Shown here in pieces: positions 45,726 to 54,481 of a stretch of 64,000 nt of DNA. The DNA is from Mixta intestinalis. GTDB lineage: Bacteria; Pseudomonadota; Gammaproteobacteria; Enterobacterales; Enterobacteriaceae. The notes beneath the pieces were generated by a model. That model did not search any database. It worked only from the letters and a program-made list of their open reading frames with translations, and was not told the DNA's origin. Made by a program: the position numbers and the translations under genes. The stretch covers positions 248,001 through 312,000 of the forward strand of contig NZ_CP028271.1 of NCBI RefSeq assembly GCF_009914055.1, in the 5' to 3' direction. Position 1 is the stretch's first letter; each line of letters opens with the position of its first letter.

Positions 45726-46274
45726 ATGAATGTCTTTGGGAAGGACTCATTTTACATTTGTGGAGTGAAAGCGATATTGCAGGAGATAGCGAAGCAGCGT
45801 CGTAGCCATTCTCCGCCGTTAGATCGGTGTATTTACGTGACTACCGGGATGGATCTTGCCGAGATGTTTTCATGTATGACGCAACACCCTCCCCATAACT
45901 ACGCTATTTTCATCTCTCCGGAACGTTATTTTTATATCCTGAAGCGTCTGTATCCCGATCTGACCATTCTGTGCCTGCCTGAACAGTTAACGGTAAGCGA
46001 ACTGCGTCAGGCGCTAACGGTAATGGAAACGCTACAGGTGCAAAACGCGGCGGTCAATAATGCTCAGAATTTGTTTAAGTTTACCCAGGCAGAACAGCAG
46101 ATCATGCGGTTAACGTTACGCGGTTATTCCATCGATGAGATTGCCTCTATTCGTAGCGTCAGCCCCAGCACCGTAAGCGTACAACGCAGCGGGCTAATGA
46201 AGCGAACGGGTACTAAAAGCATACAGGAACTGTGCGTGCTATACAGCAGCGGCGCGCTGAATATGGCTACCTGA
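45726..46274 (+). CDS. LuxR-type transcriptional regulator, pectin-linked
   Basis: 182 residues. The C-terminal LuxR/NarL helix-turn-helix is clear: FTQAEQQIMRLTLRGYSIDE followed by IASIRSVSPSTVSVQRSGLM (about 122–161). The N-terminal 110 residues show no receiver Asp pattern and no autoinducer-binding motifs; they resemble RcsA/RcsB-like or orphan LuxR proteins. It is preceded by GGGAGAA. Its promoter carries CRP- and KdgR-like sites and copies the ogl promoter, and it is convergent with the PL2 lyase gene. I infer a regulator of the pectin genes or of a plant-associated behaviour; targets unknown. Confidence 0.85.
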   Translation: MNVFGKDSFYICGVKAILQEIAKQRRSHSPPLDRCIYVTTGMDLAEMFSCMTQHPPHNYAIFISPERYFYILKRLYPDLTILCLPEQLTVSELRQALTVMETLQVQNAAVNNAQNLFKFTQAEQQIMRLTLRGYSIDEIASIRSVSPSTVSVQRSGLMKRTGTKSIQELCVLYSSGALNMAT

Positions 46275-46356
46275 TTTGGGGAATGCAGAAATGGTGGTAA
46301 TGACGGACTGGTAATGCGCGATTCGCGAGGGCAGGAAAGACATTATCAGAACGAAT

Positions 46357-46390
46357 AAAAAAGGCAGGATGAAAACATCCTGCCTTTTTT
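46357..46390. terminator. Bidirectional terminator between LuxR and PL2 genes
   Basis: Perfect 15-bp stem: AAAAAAGGCAGGATG / CATCCTGCCTTTTTT with a 4-base loop. T-runs are present in both directions and serve both convergent genes. Confidence 0.95.
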
Positions 46391-46400
46391 GTTGGGAAAC

Positions 46401-48110
46401 TTAACGTTTACCGTTAGGTTTCAGCATTTCGCCAGGTTTTAATTTGAACAGCTCATCGTCACGGGTGGAATAACGAATGCTTCCATCCTGTACGCGATAT
46501 GCGCCTTCCGTAAAGCCAGCACCGTTAAGGAAAGGTGCGACGGCATCGGGTTTGTTCTGCCAGGCAGCTTCAAGCGCCAGCAGTGCGTAAGGAGCGATGT
46601 GATCGATATTCGCATAGATATATTGCGGATCGTCGATAAAGAAACCGTTAATACGCTGGGTTGAGATAATGTTCTGGGCGATTTTATCAGCCAGTTCCAG
46701 GTAACCTTTCTGGCCGCTTGATTGCCAGAGGTCAATCAGCGCGAAAATAGCGTAAGGTTCTTTATTGCTGGTCGCCATATTCAGCTTGCTGTTGGCACCG
46801 CCAGGCTCGCCGATATCACCAAGATCCTGTCCTTTAGCGATCCCGCGTGCAACTTTCCAGAGCTGCGGATTAGGATCGAGCGTCCAGGCCCTGGCGTATG
46901 ACAGCAGAAATTCATTACCGGCAGGATAGGGCGTCAGCTCTTTCCCTTTCTTACCGTAGTAGCCATCCCGTTTCAGGATATAGCCAGAAAGATCGGTGCC
47001 GTTCGCTAACATAGGACGGAAGGTATTGGTTTTTTCGTCATACGCCCAGTTTGCAAAGGCGATTAAACCATCCAGCGTCCATTTTTTTATGTCTTCCCCA
47101 TCTTTACCCAGCGATTTAGCCAGTGCCAGTTGCATCAGGGCATTTTCTGAATAGATCGTGCTGGTTCTGCCTTTCAGCATCATATTGCCTTCCAGCGCGT
47201 CAGGGCCGAATTCCGGGCCGAACTGACGTTGAGCGCGATCGCCATATTTTGAGTTAGTATCGCCGTCGTCGGTCGTTTCCGCACGTTTCAGCGGCTGGGT
47301 GAACTGGTAAACGCCGAGGCCGGTTTTCTTATCACGCGGGAGAACGTACTGTTCCGCCAGACGTTTTGCCCAAACTAATGCACCGTCTTCATGGTTATAT
47401 TTATATAACATCGATGCGGAATAGATCAGGTCATTACCTGCGTTAAGGAAGCTCAACCCTTTCGTAGCGAAGAACGGTGGCTGTTGCTCAAATTCGTTAT
47501 TCCACAGTTTTCCTTGCGCTTTGCCATACTGACCGTGACGGCTGGTTTCAAGGATTTTCCAGTCGTAGACATGCGCATTCCAGAAGGCGCGAACAAATTT
47601 CACCGTGGCTTGTTTATCCACCGAGAACATCAGATCGTACCAGGGATAGGCATTTTTAAGCTCGTGGACCAGCTCTTTTTCGCTGGGACCTTCCGGCTGT
47701 AACGTATTCAGGTCGATAAACCGGTGACCGCCCCACAGTAAGAGGCCGCTTTCATCCTGGTAGTTTTTGAAATAGTAGCGAACGTTATCTTCAGCAAGCT
47801 GCTTATATTTTTGATCGCCGGTCAGGTTAGTTAACCCTACCAGAACGCGCATGAAGTTTTGTTGTGCGGAGAAGTTTGACAGGACGGCTGTTTTTCCATC
47901 GGGAAAGATCCATTCCATCTGTTGACCGGTTCGCGGATCGATACCATCAGCAAGCAGGGGAACATCCGGGTGAATTTTACTCTTTCCTTTATCGATTACC
48001 GCGTCTGCAAATTCTTTAACGCTGCTAAGTCGTAGACTGTCTTGCGCCTGTGAATAGTGTGGAAAAATGCTAAATAAACTCACTATCACAGCTAAACCAG
48101 ATAGTTTCAT
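46401..48110 (-). CDS. Periplasmic pectate lyase, family PL2
   Basis: A 569-residue polysaccharide lyase of family PL2 (PelW/PelP and Yersinia PL2A group). The N-terminus is a signal peptide (about 1–23, ending HYSQAQ), so it works in the periplasm rather than the cytosol like PelW. Family stretches: GMEWIFPDGK-like QQMEWIFPDGKTAVLSNFSA, LLLWGGHRFIDL, FWNAHVYDWKILETSRHG and NEFLLSYARAWTLDPN. It cleaves polygalacturonate oligomers by beta-elimination. Of two adjacent ATGs I chose 48110 for spacing from GAGG. It lies 65 bases after kdgM on the same strand, so they form an operon: porin plus lyase. Confidence 0.9.
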   Translation of the reverse strand: MKLSGLAVIVSLFSIFPHYSQAQDSLRLSSVKEFADAVIDKGKSKIHPDVPLLADGIDPRTGQQMEWIFPDGKTAVLSNFSAQQNFMRVLVGLTNLTGDQKYKQLAEDNVRYYFKNYQDESGLLLWGGHRFIDLNTLQPEGPSEKELVHELKNAYPWYDLMFSVDKQATVKFVRAFWNAHVYDWKILETSRHGQYGKAQGKLWNNEFEQQPPFFATKGLSFLNAGNDLIYSASMLYKYNHEDGALVWAKRLAEQYVLPRDKKTGLGVYQFTQPLKRAETTDDGDTNSKYGDRAQRQFGPEFGPDALEGNMMLKGRTSTIYSENALMQLALAKSLGKDGEDIKKWTLDGLIAFANWAYDEKTNTFRPMLANGTDLSGYILKRDGYYGKKGKELTPYPAGNEFLLSYARAWTLDPNPQLWKVARGIAKGQDLGDIGEPGGANSKLNMATSNKEPYAIFALIDLWQSSGQKGYLELADKIAQNIISTQRINGFFIDDPQYIYANIDHIAPYALLALEAAWQNKPDAVAPFLNGAGFTEGAYRVQDGSIRYSTRDDELFKLKPGEMLKPNGKR

Positions 48111-48175
48111 CATTTACCTCATACGTAAAAGGAAAGCTGAGCATTTTGGTGCTCAGCTTGCGTTTAGGTTATTGA

Positions 48176-48877
48176 TTAGAATGAATATTTCACACCAACA
48201 CGGTAACGGGTCTGCCTTTCATCAGTTGCTTTGCTGCCTGAAACGTTACCAATGGCTGCATAAGGCGCCCAGTTTTTATCGAGTTTATAAGTTAATTTAA
48301 AATCGTGAGTCCAGTCTTCGTTCTTATTGTTGGCAATAATTACGCCATCAGAGTTGGCTTTTTTATAATCAATTTCATAATCAAGCTGGTAATCCTGGAG
48401 GAATTTATAGGATAAAACCAGGGTGAGGTTATAACCGTTTTCTGACGTATCTTTTTTGGTGCCGATATTCGCGGAATTACGCTTGTAGTACGGGCGATAG
48501 CGCAGTGATGCACTCACATCATTGCTAACGTTCGCTTTACCACGCAGGTAAGGGCGATAGTTATTGGATGAGGAGCTGGTGTCCAGCGAGAAGCCCGGTT
48601 CGATCTGGAAAGTCGGATTAATTTTATAAACATAGCTGGCAACGACTTCAGTGCCGTTGCTGACGGTTTCGTGATAGGCTTTATCTTTCTTTTGTGAACC
48701 TTTCCATTTCCCTTCAAGTGAGAGACCGAACCCATTGGCGAAGCGGTGGGACATTAACAATCTGTCTTTATGATTATTACCCCCGTTGTCATTCATTTCA
48801 TGGCGGTAATCAATCGTAACCGCCTGGGCGGCAAAACTCATTACAGGGATAGTAATCAATAACAGTGAGCGTAACAT
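48176..48877 (-). CDS. kdgM: Oligogalacturonate-specific porin KdgM
   Basis: A 233-residue outer-membrane beta-barrel of the KdgM family. The signal peptide MLRSLLLITIPVMSFAAQA is followed by VTIDYRHEMNDNGGNNHKDR, typical of KdgM, and alternating strands end in RYRVGVKYSF with the terminal Phe needed for insertion. The pore is lined by basic residues and admits acidic pectin fragments. AGAGG precedes the ATG. A KdgR-like operator is found some 325 bases upstream. Confidence 0.95.
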   Translation of the reverse strand: MLRSLLLITIPVMSFAAQAVTIDYRHEMNDNGGNNHKDRLLMSHRFANGFGLSLEGKWKGSQKKDKAYHETVSNGTEVVASYVYKINPTFQIEPGFSLDTSSSSNNYRPYLRGKANVSNDVSASLRYRPYYKRNSANIGTKKDTSENGYNLTLVLSYKFLQDYQLDYEIDYKKANSDGVIIANNKNEDWTHDFKLTYKLDKNWAPYAAIGNVSGSKATDERQTRYRVGVKYSF

Positions 48878-49200
48878 ATCAACCTCTTATTATAGAGTTC
48901 AAGTGTAAAATTTTTTCTCTTCTTTGGTACAGAGAGGGTTTATTTGTTTATAAAAATAAAAAGTATTTTTAAATTTCTATTAAGGGGCTGAATATCAACA
49001 GATGTGCAGCTTCCATTTATAAATGAAATAAACGGTTTTAATTACCTGTCTGTAGCCGTTATTGCGCGCATCCAGAGAGCCATAAGAAAGTTTAACGCTG
49101 TCGTATGGTTTTATTCTGACTGAACCTTCCCAGAAGGTATTGTCACCCTGATGTACTATAAATTTTTCGCCTTAGAAATCTTGGAAAGGAATTTTACACA

Positions 49201-49220
49201 AATTGAAATACTGTTTTGAG
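49201..49220 (-). promoter_or_regulatory. KdgR-like operator upstream of kdgM
   Basis: AATTGAAATACTGTTTTGAG keeps the TGAAA-N4-TGTTTTGA core of the KdgR box. It is about 325 bases from the kdgM start, which implies a long leader or distant control as reported for kdgM in Dickeya. Confidence 0.6.
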
Positions 49221-49881
49221 TTGCAGATCTCAAAATTTTGTTTCTCATTTAAATATGTTTTTGCGTGATTTTAAAGATAGTCCTATATCTGTTATTGTTT
49301 GTATATCAATAACTTATCTTGATTTTGTTTTTTATTAATGCATTTGCTATCAGTAGCGACCTCTCTGGATGTAAAGATTTTCCTGGTTATCCGCGAATGC
49401 GGCAGTAGCAAAAGGATAAATAAGCTATCGTTAACCGTTGGCAAAAAGACGGGCTAGAGATTGATATGAAGTTATCTCCAGAAATGACAGCGCAGCAGAC
49501 CATACTTTCGCAATGGTAATATATCCAGCTTGGTAGCCGAACGTATATTGTTGAGAGGGATTACTGTATCAGATAGCCGGTTACGCCTGAGCAATAAAGG
49601 AAAACGATAACCATTAACTTTAATAGGCTCAGCGCTAAATCTGTGAAGGAGACAATGGCCGACAGCGTCTGTTCGGCGGTGCTATTGAATAGCCAGATAT
49701 GAACGTGAATTTGCTCACGTAAGCTTTGTCTGATGCGCTATTTATTTTTATCCGTATAGCTATACAGGCAGGGTTAAAAAAAATAAACATATCGTCCCTG
49801 GCGCGGCATCTCCTTTTTGTTGTCTCGCTTTCTTCGCCAGACTCAATAGCCCAGTGGCAAAAATGCCACCCTCCTCATCTT
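49221..49881. other. Long A+T-rich spacer between kdgM and tog
   Basis: No convincing gene. A frame open from 49424 to a stop at 49519 encodes RWQKDGLEIDMKLSPEMTAQ and ends ILSQW, reading like the tail of a lost protein. A frame of 85 codons at 49726–49983 crosses the tog operator and lacks protein character. The rest probably holds the divergent kdgM and tog promoters. Confidence 0.4.
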
Positions 49882-49902
49882 TTTGAAACAGTGTTTCGAC
49901 GT
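49882..49902 (+). promoter_or_regulatory. KdgR-like operator upstream of togMNAB
   Basis: TTTGAAACAGTGTTTCGACG has perfect half-sites GAAAC / GTTTC, the best KdgR box in the window. A second, weaker palindrome AAAACGACGTTTTA lies at 49962–49975. Confidence 0.78.
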
Positions 49903-50024
49903 GGATCACACTTCTGTCATGATTTGAATGACGTGGAAACAAATAGCAATAAAATAAAATTAAAACGACGTTTTACAAATTAAGATTCAAGCGGCAGAAA
50001 ATATGAAACGGAATCTAAGGAACT

Positions 50025-50189
50025 ATGAAACCGCATCATTACGCTTTTTGTTTCAACACGTTATGGGGAAGCGCCGAATGGCAAACCGTCAACAGATACC
50101 GTAGCTCTCTGGCCCTTTCGCTCTGCCGGAGCCGCTTCATTACCGAATCCATTAACAAACTTGTTTGCCAGGTAGGTATGTATGAATGA
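50025..50189 (+). CDS. Candidate 54-residue leader protein overlapping togM
   Basis: A short frame starts MKPHHYAFCFNTLWGSAEWQ after AGGA and ends eight bases inside togM, so translation could be coupled. Composition is plausible (aromatic N-terminal half, basic middle) but no family is recognised. It lies between the operator and togM, in the leader of the operon. Alternatively it is chance reading of untranslated leader. Confidence 0.35.
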   Translation: MKPHHYAFCFNTLWGSAEWQTVNRYRSSLALSLCRSRFITESINKLVCQVGMYE

Positions 50190-51072
50190 AAACAAACTCC
50201 TGGGGTTAGCCTGGATATCTCCCTATATTATTGGGTTGATTGTCTTTACGGCTTTCCCTTTCGTTTCATCGTTCTTCCTCAGTTTTACTGATTACGATCT
50301 GATGAGTCCGCCGCAATTTAACGGCATCGAAAACTATCGCTATATGCTGGCTGAAGATGCGCTGTTCTGGAAATCCATGGGCGTGACGTTTGCCTATGTA
50401 TTTTTGACGATTCCGCTGAAGCTGGCTTTTGCGCTGGGTATTGCGTTCGTCCTGAACTTTAAACTGCGCGGCATCGGTTTCTTCCGTACCGCTTACTACA
50501 TTCCGTCTATCCTCGGTAGCTCCGTGGCTATCGCCGTACTGTGGCGTGCGCTGTTCGCTATCGATGGTCTGTTGAATAGCTTTATCGGCGTACTGGGTTT
50601 TGATCCGGTGAACTGGCTGGGTGAGCCTTCACTGGCCCTGATGTCGGTAACGCTGCTGCGCGTATGGCAGTTTGGTTCTGCGATGGTGATCTTCCTCGCT
50701 GCGCTGCAAAACGTGCCGCAGTCTCAGTATGAAGCTGCGATGATCGACGGCGCTTCTAAATGGCAGATGTTCCTGAAAGTGACCGTACCGCTGATTACGC
50801 CGGTGATTTTCTTTAACTTCATTATGCAAACCACGCAGGCGTTCCAGGAGTTTACCGGACCATACGTCATTACCGGCGGTGGCCCGACTTACTCAACTTA
50901 CCTGTTCTCGCTGTACATCTATGACACCGCGTTCAAGTACTTCGATATGGGCTACGGCGCTGCGCTGGCCTGGGTGTTGTTCCTGGTGGTAGCCGTGTTT
51001 GCCGCTATTTCCTTTAAATCATCGAAATACTGGGTGTTCTACTCTGCGGATAAGGGAGGCAAAAATGGCTGA
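50182..51072 (+). CDS. togM: Oligogalacturonide ABC importer, permease TogM
   Basis: A 296-residue inner-membrane permease of the MalF type. Six hydrophobic segments are visible, first at LAWISPYIIGLIVFTAFPFV. The EAA loop that docks the ATPase reads EAAMIDGASKWQMFLKVTVP. The order permease–permease–ATPase–binding protein, with lyase, porin and KduD genes around, identifies the Tog system of pectinolytic enterobacteria. It overlaps togN by eight bases. Confidence 0.93.
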   Translation: MNENKLLGLAWISPYIIGLIVFTAFPFVSSFFLSFTDYDLMSPPQFNGIENYRYMLAEDALFWKSMGVTFAYVFLTIPLKLAFALGIAFVLNFKLRGIGFFRTAYYIPSILGSSVAIAVLWRALFAIDGLLNSFIGVLGFDPVNWLGEPSLALMSVTLLRVWQFGSAMVIFLAALQNVPQSQYEAAMIDGASKWQMFLKVTVPLITPVIFFNFIMQTTQAFQEFTGPYVITGGGPTYSTYLFSLYIYDTAFKYFDMGYGAALAWVLFLVVAVFAAISFKSSKYWVFYSADKGGKNG

Positions 51073-51973
51073 TATCCAGCAAAGTCAACTGTCGACAGCA
51101 ATGGAAGTGGCTGAACGTGAAGTTGCCCGTACCATGCGTCGTGAAAAAATTAACCGCACCATTCGTTATATCGTGCTGCTGATTGTCGGTCTGCTGATGC
51201 TTTATCCGCTGGTGTGGATGTTCTCGGCATCGTTCAAACCGAACCATGAAATCTTTTCCACCATGAGCCTGTGGCCGGCACATGCCACCTGGGAAGGGTT
51301 TGTTAACGGCTGGAAAACCGGCACGGAATATAACTTCGGTCATTACATGCTGAACACCTTCAAGTATGTAATTCCGAAAGTGATCCTGACCATTATCTCC
51401 TCCACCATCGTGGCGTACGGCTTTGCCCGCTTCGAGATTCCATGGAAGAAATTCTGGTTCGCAACGCTGATTACCACCATGCTGCTGCCGAGCACCGTAC
51501 TGCTGATTCCTCAGTATCTGATGTTCCGTGAAATGGGCATGCTGGACAGCTATCTGCCGCTCTATCTGCCGCTGGCCTTCGCCACGCAAGGGTTCTTTGT
51601 CTTCATGCTGATTCAGTTCCTGCGCGGCGTACCGCGTGACATGGAAGAAGCGGCGCAGATTGACGGCTGTAACTCTATGCAGGTGCTGTGGTACGTGGTG
51701 GTGCCGATTCTGAAACCGGCCATCATCTCTGTCGCACTGTTCCAGTTCATGTGGTCAATGAACGACTTTATCGGCCCGCTGATCTATGTCTACAGCGTAG
51801 AGAAGTACCCGATTGCACTGGCTCTTAAAATGTCCATCGACGTCACCGAAGGTGCGCCGTGGAATGAAATTCTGGCAATGGCGAGCATCTCCATTCTGCC
51901 ATCCATCATTGTGTTCTTCCTGGCGCAGCGTCACTTCGTACAGGGCGTTACCAGCAGCGGAATTAAAGGTTAA
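51065..51973 (+). CDS. togN: Oligogalacturonide ABC importer, permease TogN
   Basis: A 302-residue MalG-type permease. The EAA loop EEAAQIDGCNSMQVLWYVVVP is intact, and six hydrophobic helices can be read, the first at YIVLLIVGLLMLYPLVWMF. The N-terminal 40 residues are charged and cytoplasmic. I chose the ATG at 51065 (MADIQQSQ) because it overlaps togM in a coupled way; an upstream in-frame ATG reads through togM. Confidence 0.93.
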   Translation: MADIQQSQLSTAMEVAEREVARTMRREKINRTIRYIVLLIVGLLMLYPLVWMFSASFKPNHEIFSTMSLWPAHATWEGFVNGWKTGTEYNFGHYMLNTFKYVIPKVILTIISSTIVAYGFARFEIPWKKFWFATLITTMLLPSTVLLIPQYLMFREMGMLDSYLPLYLPLAFATQGFFVFMLIQFLRGVPRDMEEAAQIDGCNSMQVLWYVVVPILKPAIISVALFQFMWSMNDFIGPLIYVYSVEKYPIALALKMSIDVTEGAPWNEILAMASISILPSIIVFFLAQRHFVQGVTSSGIKG

Positions 51974-51985
51974 GAGGGAAATATC

Positions 51986-53113
51986 ATGGCTGAAGTTATT
52001 TTCAACAAACTGGAAAAGGTTTACTCCAACGGCTTCAAAGCGGTACATGGTATCGACCTGAAAATCGCAGAAGGTGAGTTCATGGTTATTGTCGGTCCGT
52101 CCGGCTGCGCCAAATCGACTACCCTGCGTATGCTGGCTGGTCTGGAGACCATCAGCGGCGGTGAAGTGCGTATCGGCGACAAAATCGTGAATAACCTGGC
52201 GCCGAAAGAGCGTGGTATTGCGATGGTGTTCCAGAACTATGCGCTCTATCCGCATATGACCGTGCGTGAAAACCTGGCCTTTGGCCTGAAGCTGAGCAAG
52301 CTGCCGAAAGAGCAGATTGAACAGCAGGTTAACGAAGCGGCCAAAATCCTTGAGCTGGAGGAGCTGATGGATCGCCTGCCGCGCCAGCTTTCCGGCGGTC
52401 AGGCACAGCGTGTGGCGGTAGGCCGCGCCATCGTGAAGAAACCGGACGTGTTCCTGTTCGACGAACCGCTCTCCAACCTCGATGCGAAACTGCGTGCGTC
52501 AATGCGTATCCGTATCTCTGACCTGCATAAGCAGCTGAAGAAATCCGGTAAGCCTGCGACCACCGTTTACGTTACCCACGATCAGACCGAAGCGATGACC
52601 ATGGGTGACCGTATCTGCGTGATGAAGCTGGGCCACATCATGCAGGTGGATACTCCGGATAATCTGTATCACAAACCGAAAAATATGTTCGTGGCGGGCT
52701 TTATCGGCGCGCCGGAAATGAACATCCGCGCCTCAAAACTGGTGGAGCATGACGGACGTCTGCATCTGACTATCGGCAACGAAACGATGCCGCTGTCAGC
52801 CGAGAAGCAGGAGAAAGTGCTCAATCATAAAGGACAAGACGTATTTTACGGCGTGCGCCCGGAATTCGTCTCTGTCGCTGATGAGCCATTTGCCGAAGGA
52901 AGTTGCAGCGGTGAAATGGTACGCGTGGAAAACATGGGCCATGAATTCTTTGTCTACCTGAAAGTGGCGGATTATGAACTAACGGCTCGTATACCGTCAG
53001 ATGAAGCTAAGCCTATGATTGCTAAAGGGCTTCATCGTCGGGTCTATTTCAAGTTTGATATGAATAAATGTCATATCTTTGACGCGAAAACCGAGCAGAA
53101 CATTTCTCTGTAA
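51986..53113 (+). CDS. togA: Oligogalacturonide ABC importer, ATPase TogA
   Basis: A 375-residue MalK-like ATPase. The signature LSGGQAQRVAVGRAIVKKPD, Walker B VFLFDEP, D-loop SNLDAKLR and switch THDQTEAMTMGDRI are standard, followed by a C-terminal OB-type regulatory domain. The Walker A reads GPSGCAKST: the Gly before Lys43 is Ala42 (codon GCC at 52109–52111), which departs from GxxxxGK(S/T). It starts 12 bases after togN and is followed by togB. Confidence 0.94.
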   Translation: MAEVIFNKLEKVYSNGFKAVHGIDLKIAEGEFMVIVGPSGCAKSTTLRMLAGLETISGGEVRIGDKIVNNLAPKERGIAMVFQNYALYPHMTVRENLAFGLKLSKLPKEQIEQQVNEAAKILELEELMDRLPRQLSGGQAQRVAVGRAIVKKPDVFLFDEPLSNLDAKLRASMRIRISDLHKQLKKSGKPATTVYVTHDQTEAMTMGDRICVMKLGHIMQVDTPDNLYHKPKNMFVAGFIGAPEMNIRASKLVEHDGRLHLTIGNETMPLSAEKQEKVLNHKGQDVFYGVRPEFVSVADEPFAEGSCSGEMVRVENMGHEFFVYLKVADYELTARIPSDEAKPMIAKGLHRRVYFKFDMNKCHIFDAKTEQNISL

Positions 53114-53130
53114 CCTACTGGAGTATTATT

Positions 53131-54417
53131 ATGAAAAAAGTGCTTTTAAGCGCAGCAATCTCCGCCACTCTGGGACTTACCGCGCTGCCGTCAATGGCCA
53201 GGGATGCCAATTTACGTATGTCATGGTGGGGCGGCAACAGCCGTCACCAGGTGACGCTGAAAGCGGTTGAAGAGTTCCACAAACAGAACCCGGATATCAA
53301 CGTGAAGGCCGAATACACCGGCTGGGATGGTCACCTTTCCCGTCTGACTACCCAGATTGCGGGTGGCACCGAGCCGGATGTCATGCAGACCAACTGGAAC
53401 TGGCTGCCGATTTTCTCTAAAAACGGCGATGGCTTCTACGATCTGAACAAAATGAAGAACGTGATCGATTTAAGCCAGTTCGAAGCGACGGAGCTGCAAA
53501 CCACCACGGTTAACGGCAAGCTGAACGGTATTCCGGTTTCCGTTACCGCTCGCGTGTTCTACTTCAACGATGAAACCTGGAAAAAGGCTGGCGTTGAATA
53601 CCCACAAACCTGGGACGCGCTGATGGAAGCCGGTAAAGCTTTTGAAAGCAAGCTCGGCAAGCAGTATTACCCGATCGTGCTGGAGCACCAGGATACGCTG
53701 GCGCTGCTGAACTCCTATATGGTGCAGAAGTACAACATTCCGGCCATTGATGAGCAGGGTAAAAAATTCAGCTACAGCAAAGAGCAATGGGTTGAGTTCT
53801 TCCAGATGTATAAGAAACTCATCGACAGCCACGTGATGCCGGATACCAAATACTATGCATCATTTGGTAAGAGCAACATGTATGAGATGAAGCCGTGGAT
53901 TCAGGGCGAGTGGGGCGGCACCTACATGTGGAACTCCACCATCAAAAAATATTCCGATAACCTGAAGCCACCAGCCAGGCTGGAATTGGGCAGCTATCCG
54001 ATGCTGGATGGTGCTAAAGATGCCGGTCTGTTCTTCAAACCTGCGCTGATGCTCTCTATCGGTAAATCAACTAAACAGCCGGAAGCTGCTGCAAAACTGA
54101 TTAATTTCCTGCTTAACGACAAAGCAGGCGTGGAAGCGCTGGGTCTGGAACGTGGCGTGCCGTTGAGTAAAGCGGCCAGGGGCTTCCTGACCGAAACGGG
54201 CGTTGTTAGCGAAAACGATCCGGCAGTAGCGGGCCTGCGTTTAGCACAGTCTCTGCCGACCACGCTCTCCGTATCACCGTACTTTGACGATCCGCAGATT
54301 GTTGCCCAGTTCGGTACCACTTTACAGTACATCGACTACGGACAGAAAACGATAGAGGAAGCCGCTGCTGACTTCCAGCGTCAGGCCGAACGTATCCTGC
54401 GTCGCGCCATGCGCTAG
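53131..54417 (+). CDS. togB: Oligogalacturonide-binding periplasmic protein TogB
   Basis: A 428-residue extracellular solute-binding protein (family 1). The signal peptide MKKVLLSAAISATLGLTALP ends near SMARD. The mature start DANLRMSWWGGNSRHQVTLK and GGTEPDVMQTNWNWLP are typical of oligosaccharide-binding members. It captures unsaturated and saturated oligogalacturonides and delivers them to TogMN. Last gene of togMNAB; a terminator follows. Confidence 0.93.
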   Translation: MKKVLLSAAISATLGLTALPSMARDANLRMSWWGGNSRHQVTLKAVEEFHKQNPDINVKAEYTGWDGHLSRLTTQIAGGTEPDVMQTNWNWLPIFSKNGDGFYDLNKMKNVIDLSQFEATELQTTTVNGKLNGIPVSVTARVFYFNDETWKKAGVEYPQTWDALMEAGKAFESKLGKQYYPIVLEHQDTLALLNSYMVQKYNIPAIDEQGKKFSYSKEQWVEFFQMYKKLIDSHVMPDTKYYASFGKSNMYEMKPWIQGEWGGTYMWNSTIKKYSDNLKPPARLELGSYPMLDGAKDAGLFFKPALMLSIGKSTKQPEAAAKLINFLLNDKAGVEALGLERGVPLSKAARGFLTETGVVSENDPAVAGLRLAQSLPTTLSVSPYFDDPQIVAQFGTTLQYIDYGQKTIEEAAADFQRQAERILRRAMR

Positions 54418-54435
54418 TCCTCTCTGTCAGAACCT

Positions 54436-54465
54436 ACCCCGCCAGCTGTGGCGGGGTATTTTTTT
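54436..54465 (+). terminator. Terminator after togB
   Basis: An 8-bp stem ACCCCGCC / GGCGGGGT with a 6-base loop, then ATTTTTTT. The next ogl gene starts only 16 bases later and depends on read-through or its own start. Confidence 0.88.
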
Positions 54466-54481
54466 ATATGGAGTATGCGAT

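Noticed and set aside
49726..49983. Open frame of 85 codons before tog
   Set aside because: It spans the KdgR operator and promoter region and has no recognisable domain or good start.
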